From positions 186,001 through 250,000 of the forward strand of contig NZ_CP030127.1 of the NCBI RefSeq assembly GCF_003568845.1: DNA of 64,000 nt, read 5' to 3'. Source of the DNA: Indioceanicola profundi (GTDB taxonomy: Bacteria > Pseudomonadota > Alphaproteobacteria > Azospirillales > Azospirillaceae). Shown here in pieces: positions 62,609 to 64,000 of this stretch (its first letter is position 1; each line of letters begins with the position of its first letter). The notes under the pieces were generated by a model. The model saw nothing but the letters and a program-made list of their open reading frames with translations. It was not told the DNA's origin and did no database searches. Position numbers and translations under genes: made by a program.

Positions 62609-62989
62609 TCAACTTTTCCCGCCATCCTCGGTCACCAGCCTGCGGATAGCCTGAACCAGTTCCGAGAGCTGATAGGGCTTGGTGAAAACATCGGTGAACT
62701 CGCCATCCAATTGCTTCGGAGGCATGGCGCTGGTCAGGACAATCGGCACCCCTGCCAGATCCTGGTCCTGCCGCAGTGTACGGGCAAGCTCCTGGCCGTT
62801 GATCCTGGGCATCATGTAGTCCGTGATGACAGCATCCGGCCGCTCCCGGCGTGCCAGGTCCAGCGCCTGCTGCCCGTCATGGGCCATGATGGCGACGAAC
62901 CCCTCATCCTCCAGGAACTGCGCCACCGTCAGTGCGATGATCACCTCATCGTCGACGACGAGGATTCTAGGCGCCCTCCGATCCCCCAT
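62609..62989 (-). CDS. single-domain response regulator
   Basis: 126 residues from the ATG at 62989, with GGAGGAAGG upstream. Receiver: VVDDE at residues 11-15, the phosphorylation aspartate in AVITDYMMPRING (Asp57), TSAMP and the lysine in FTKPYQL. No output domain. It reads in the same direction as the upstream sensor kinase gene, 286 bp further right, and is probably its partner. Confidence 0.88.
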   Translation of the reverse strand: MGDRRAPRILVVDDEVIIALTVAQFLEDEGFVAIMAHDGQQALDLARRERPDAVITDYMMPRINGQELARTLRQDQDLAGVPIVLTSAMPPKQLDGEFTDVFTKPYQLSELVQAIRRLVTEDGGKS

Positions 62990-63275
62990 CTTTAAGCGCC
63001 TTCCTCCATTCTCTTTCCAGGTCCGGCCAGCAGCCATATCGGCTGACAGCCCTGCCGGCCCGGGACTGTGGACCTTTTCCCCCTCGCTCATCCGCACCGC
63101 ACGGAACAGCGAACCGGACCGGTTGCCCTGGTTACGCCGGTAGGCGCACCCGGGGCCATTGATCAACAAGCGCTCAACTTTGTCGTCGCTGGCGCCTGCA
63201 TCCATGCGGAACCAGCGCAATTCGACGGGCCTGCCTGCGCATCGGGGAGCTTGGTTCCCAAAGGCGCCGACAGGC

Positions 63276-64000
63276 CTACGACACCACTGACCGGAATGTT
63301 TCCGGAGCACTGGCTCCGAAAGGAAAACGGGCGGTGAACGTCGTGCCTGGAGCCGCCCGCCCGACATGCAGCGTGCCGCGGAGCCGTGCGACCTGGGAGC
63401 GGATCATGGACATGCCGAAGCTGCGCGAGGCCGCCGGGTCGATATTGTCCGGGAGGCCGCGCCCCTGATCGGACACCACCAGCTCGCACCCATCCGCATG
63501 ACGCCGGAATCTGATTTTGATGCTGCCGGCCTGATCGGGCGCGTAGGCGTATTTGTAGGCGTTCAGGACGAGTTCGGCCACGATCATCCCAAGCACGACC
63601 GAGATGTCCGTGGGAACTTCCGCGCCAGCATCTGCGTCCAGAACCAAGGTACGAAGCTCATTCCTCGCAAAAAAGGCGGAGCGCAGTTCGCGGCACAGGC
63701 CTTCCAGGTAGGATGCCATGTCCTGGATCGCGGCCCCGCTCTGATAAAGCTGGCGATGGACCAGAGCCATGGACCGCACCCGCGCCATCATGGCGGCAAG
63801 ATCATTCTGAAGGTCCGGATCGGAGCTTTTACGCTGCTGCCGTTCCAGCAGATTGCACATGATCTGGAAGTTGTTGGTCACCCGGTGGTTCAGCTCCTGA
63901 AGCTGAAGCTTCTGCTGGTCCACCATGCGGATCAGGGCATTGCGGGCATGGCACCGTTCGGTGACATCCCATACCTGGATCAGCACGCCCGTTCCGCCAT
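63276..64000 (-). CDS. sensor histidine kinase, HisKA_2/HWE type, partial (runs off the window)
   Basis: The C-terminal 241 residues are in the window; the frame continues beyond 64000 with GGTGVLIQVWDVTER, the end of a PAS-like domain. The phospho-acceptor box is LNHRVTNNFQIMCNLL and the ATPase domain has IVAELVLNAYKYAY, VVSDQGRGLPDNID and SFGMSMIRSQVARLRG. The second of two kinases of this class in the window. It probably phosphorylates the receiver at 62609. The unseen N-terminus decides the stimulus. Confidence 0.9.
   Translation of the reverse strand, partial: GGTGVLIQVWDVTERCHARNALIRMVDQQKLQLQELNHRVTNNFQIMCNLLERQQRKSSDPDLQNDLAAMMARVRSMALVHRQLYQSGAAIQDMASYLEGLCRELRSAFFARNELRTLVLDADAGAEVPTDISVVLGMIVAELVLNAYKYAYAPDQAGSIKIRFRRHADGCELVVSDQGRGLPDNIDPAASRSFGMSMIRSQVARLRGTLHVGRAAPGTTFTARFPFGASAPETFRSVVS

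Noticed and set aside
1-64000. CRISPR arrays, tRNA or rRNA genes, prophage, replication origin
   Set aside because: No regular spacer-repeat pattern, no conserved RNA gene sequences, and no phage or partition genes were seen; short tRNAs could be missed without a covariance search.

Overview
The window is GC-rich, densely coded chromosomal DNA from a Gram-negative bacterium. It carries TonB-dependent uptake, Tat and lipoprotein signals, FecI/FecR regulation, HWE/HisKA_2-type sensor kinases, a LOV histidine kinase and a DgcN/DUF1611 protein. Together these point to an alphaproteobacterium, perhaps an Azospirillaceae or sphingomonad-like lineage; that placement is inference. I saw no rRNA, tRNA, CRISPR array, prophage or intact insertion sequence.

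Layout. 0-7 kb: a methyltransferase, then an ECF sigma / FecR anti-sigma / STN-type TonB receptor / PhoX phosphatase series read leftward. 7.2-7.9 kb: a scar where an IS630 transposase tail abuts the last domain of a LuxR-type regulator. 8-20.5 kb: an envelope and hydrophobic-substrate locus, with DUF1329 and DUF1302 proteins leftward, and alpha/beta hydrolase, Baeyer-Villiger-type monooxygenase (broken by an in-frame TAG), acyl-CoA ligase, YCF48-like protein, RND/MMPL transporter and HD protein rightward. 20.8-28 kb: small membrane, secreted and metabolic genes, an MFS transporter and an SDR. 28-34.7 kb: a lone receiver, a LOV hybrid kinase, SelO, a tandem TetR regulator and a divergent acyl-CoA dehydrogenase. 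35-44.4 kb: a secreted protein, DgcN, a diguanylate cyclase and an SbcD/SbcC-like nuclease-ATPase pair. 44.5-52 kb: IorAB-type molybdenum hydroxylase, a beta-helix protein, a GT39-like membrane glycosyltransferase and a DUF5818-like protein. 52-64 kb: a GAF kinase, NUDIX, DMT transporter, a run of quinone/alcohol oxidoreductases, an SDR, GlxA- and AraC-type regulators, an AhpD-like protein, and a receiver next to a sensor kinase that runs off the edge.

How the genes may work together. The 8-20 kb locus looks like one unit that hydrolyses, oxidises, CoA-activates and moves a hydrophobic substrate across the envelope. Two of its parts are damaged: the LuxR-type regulator and the monooxygenase. 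A near-identical 18-bp motif lies before the SDR at 26.8 kb and twice in the TetR/acyl-CoA dehydrogenase intergenic region, which suggests a small regulon of the tandem TetR protein. The 55-62 kb cluster fits electrophile/quinone or aldehyde detoxification, with its own regulators and several inverted repeats in its promoters.
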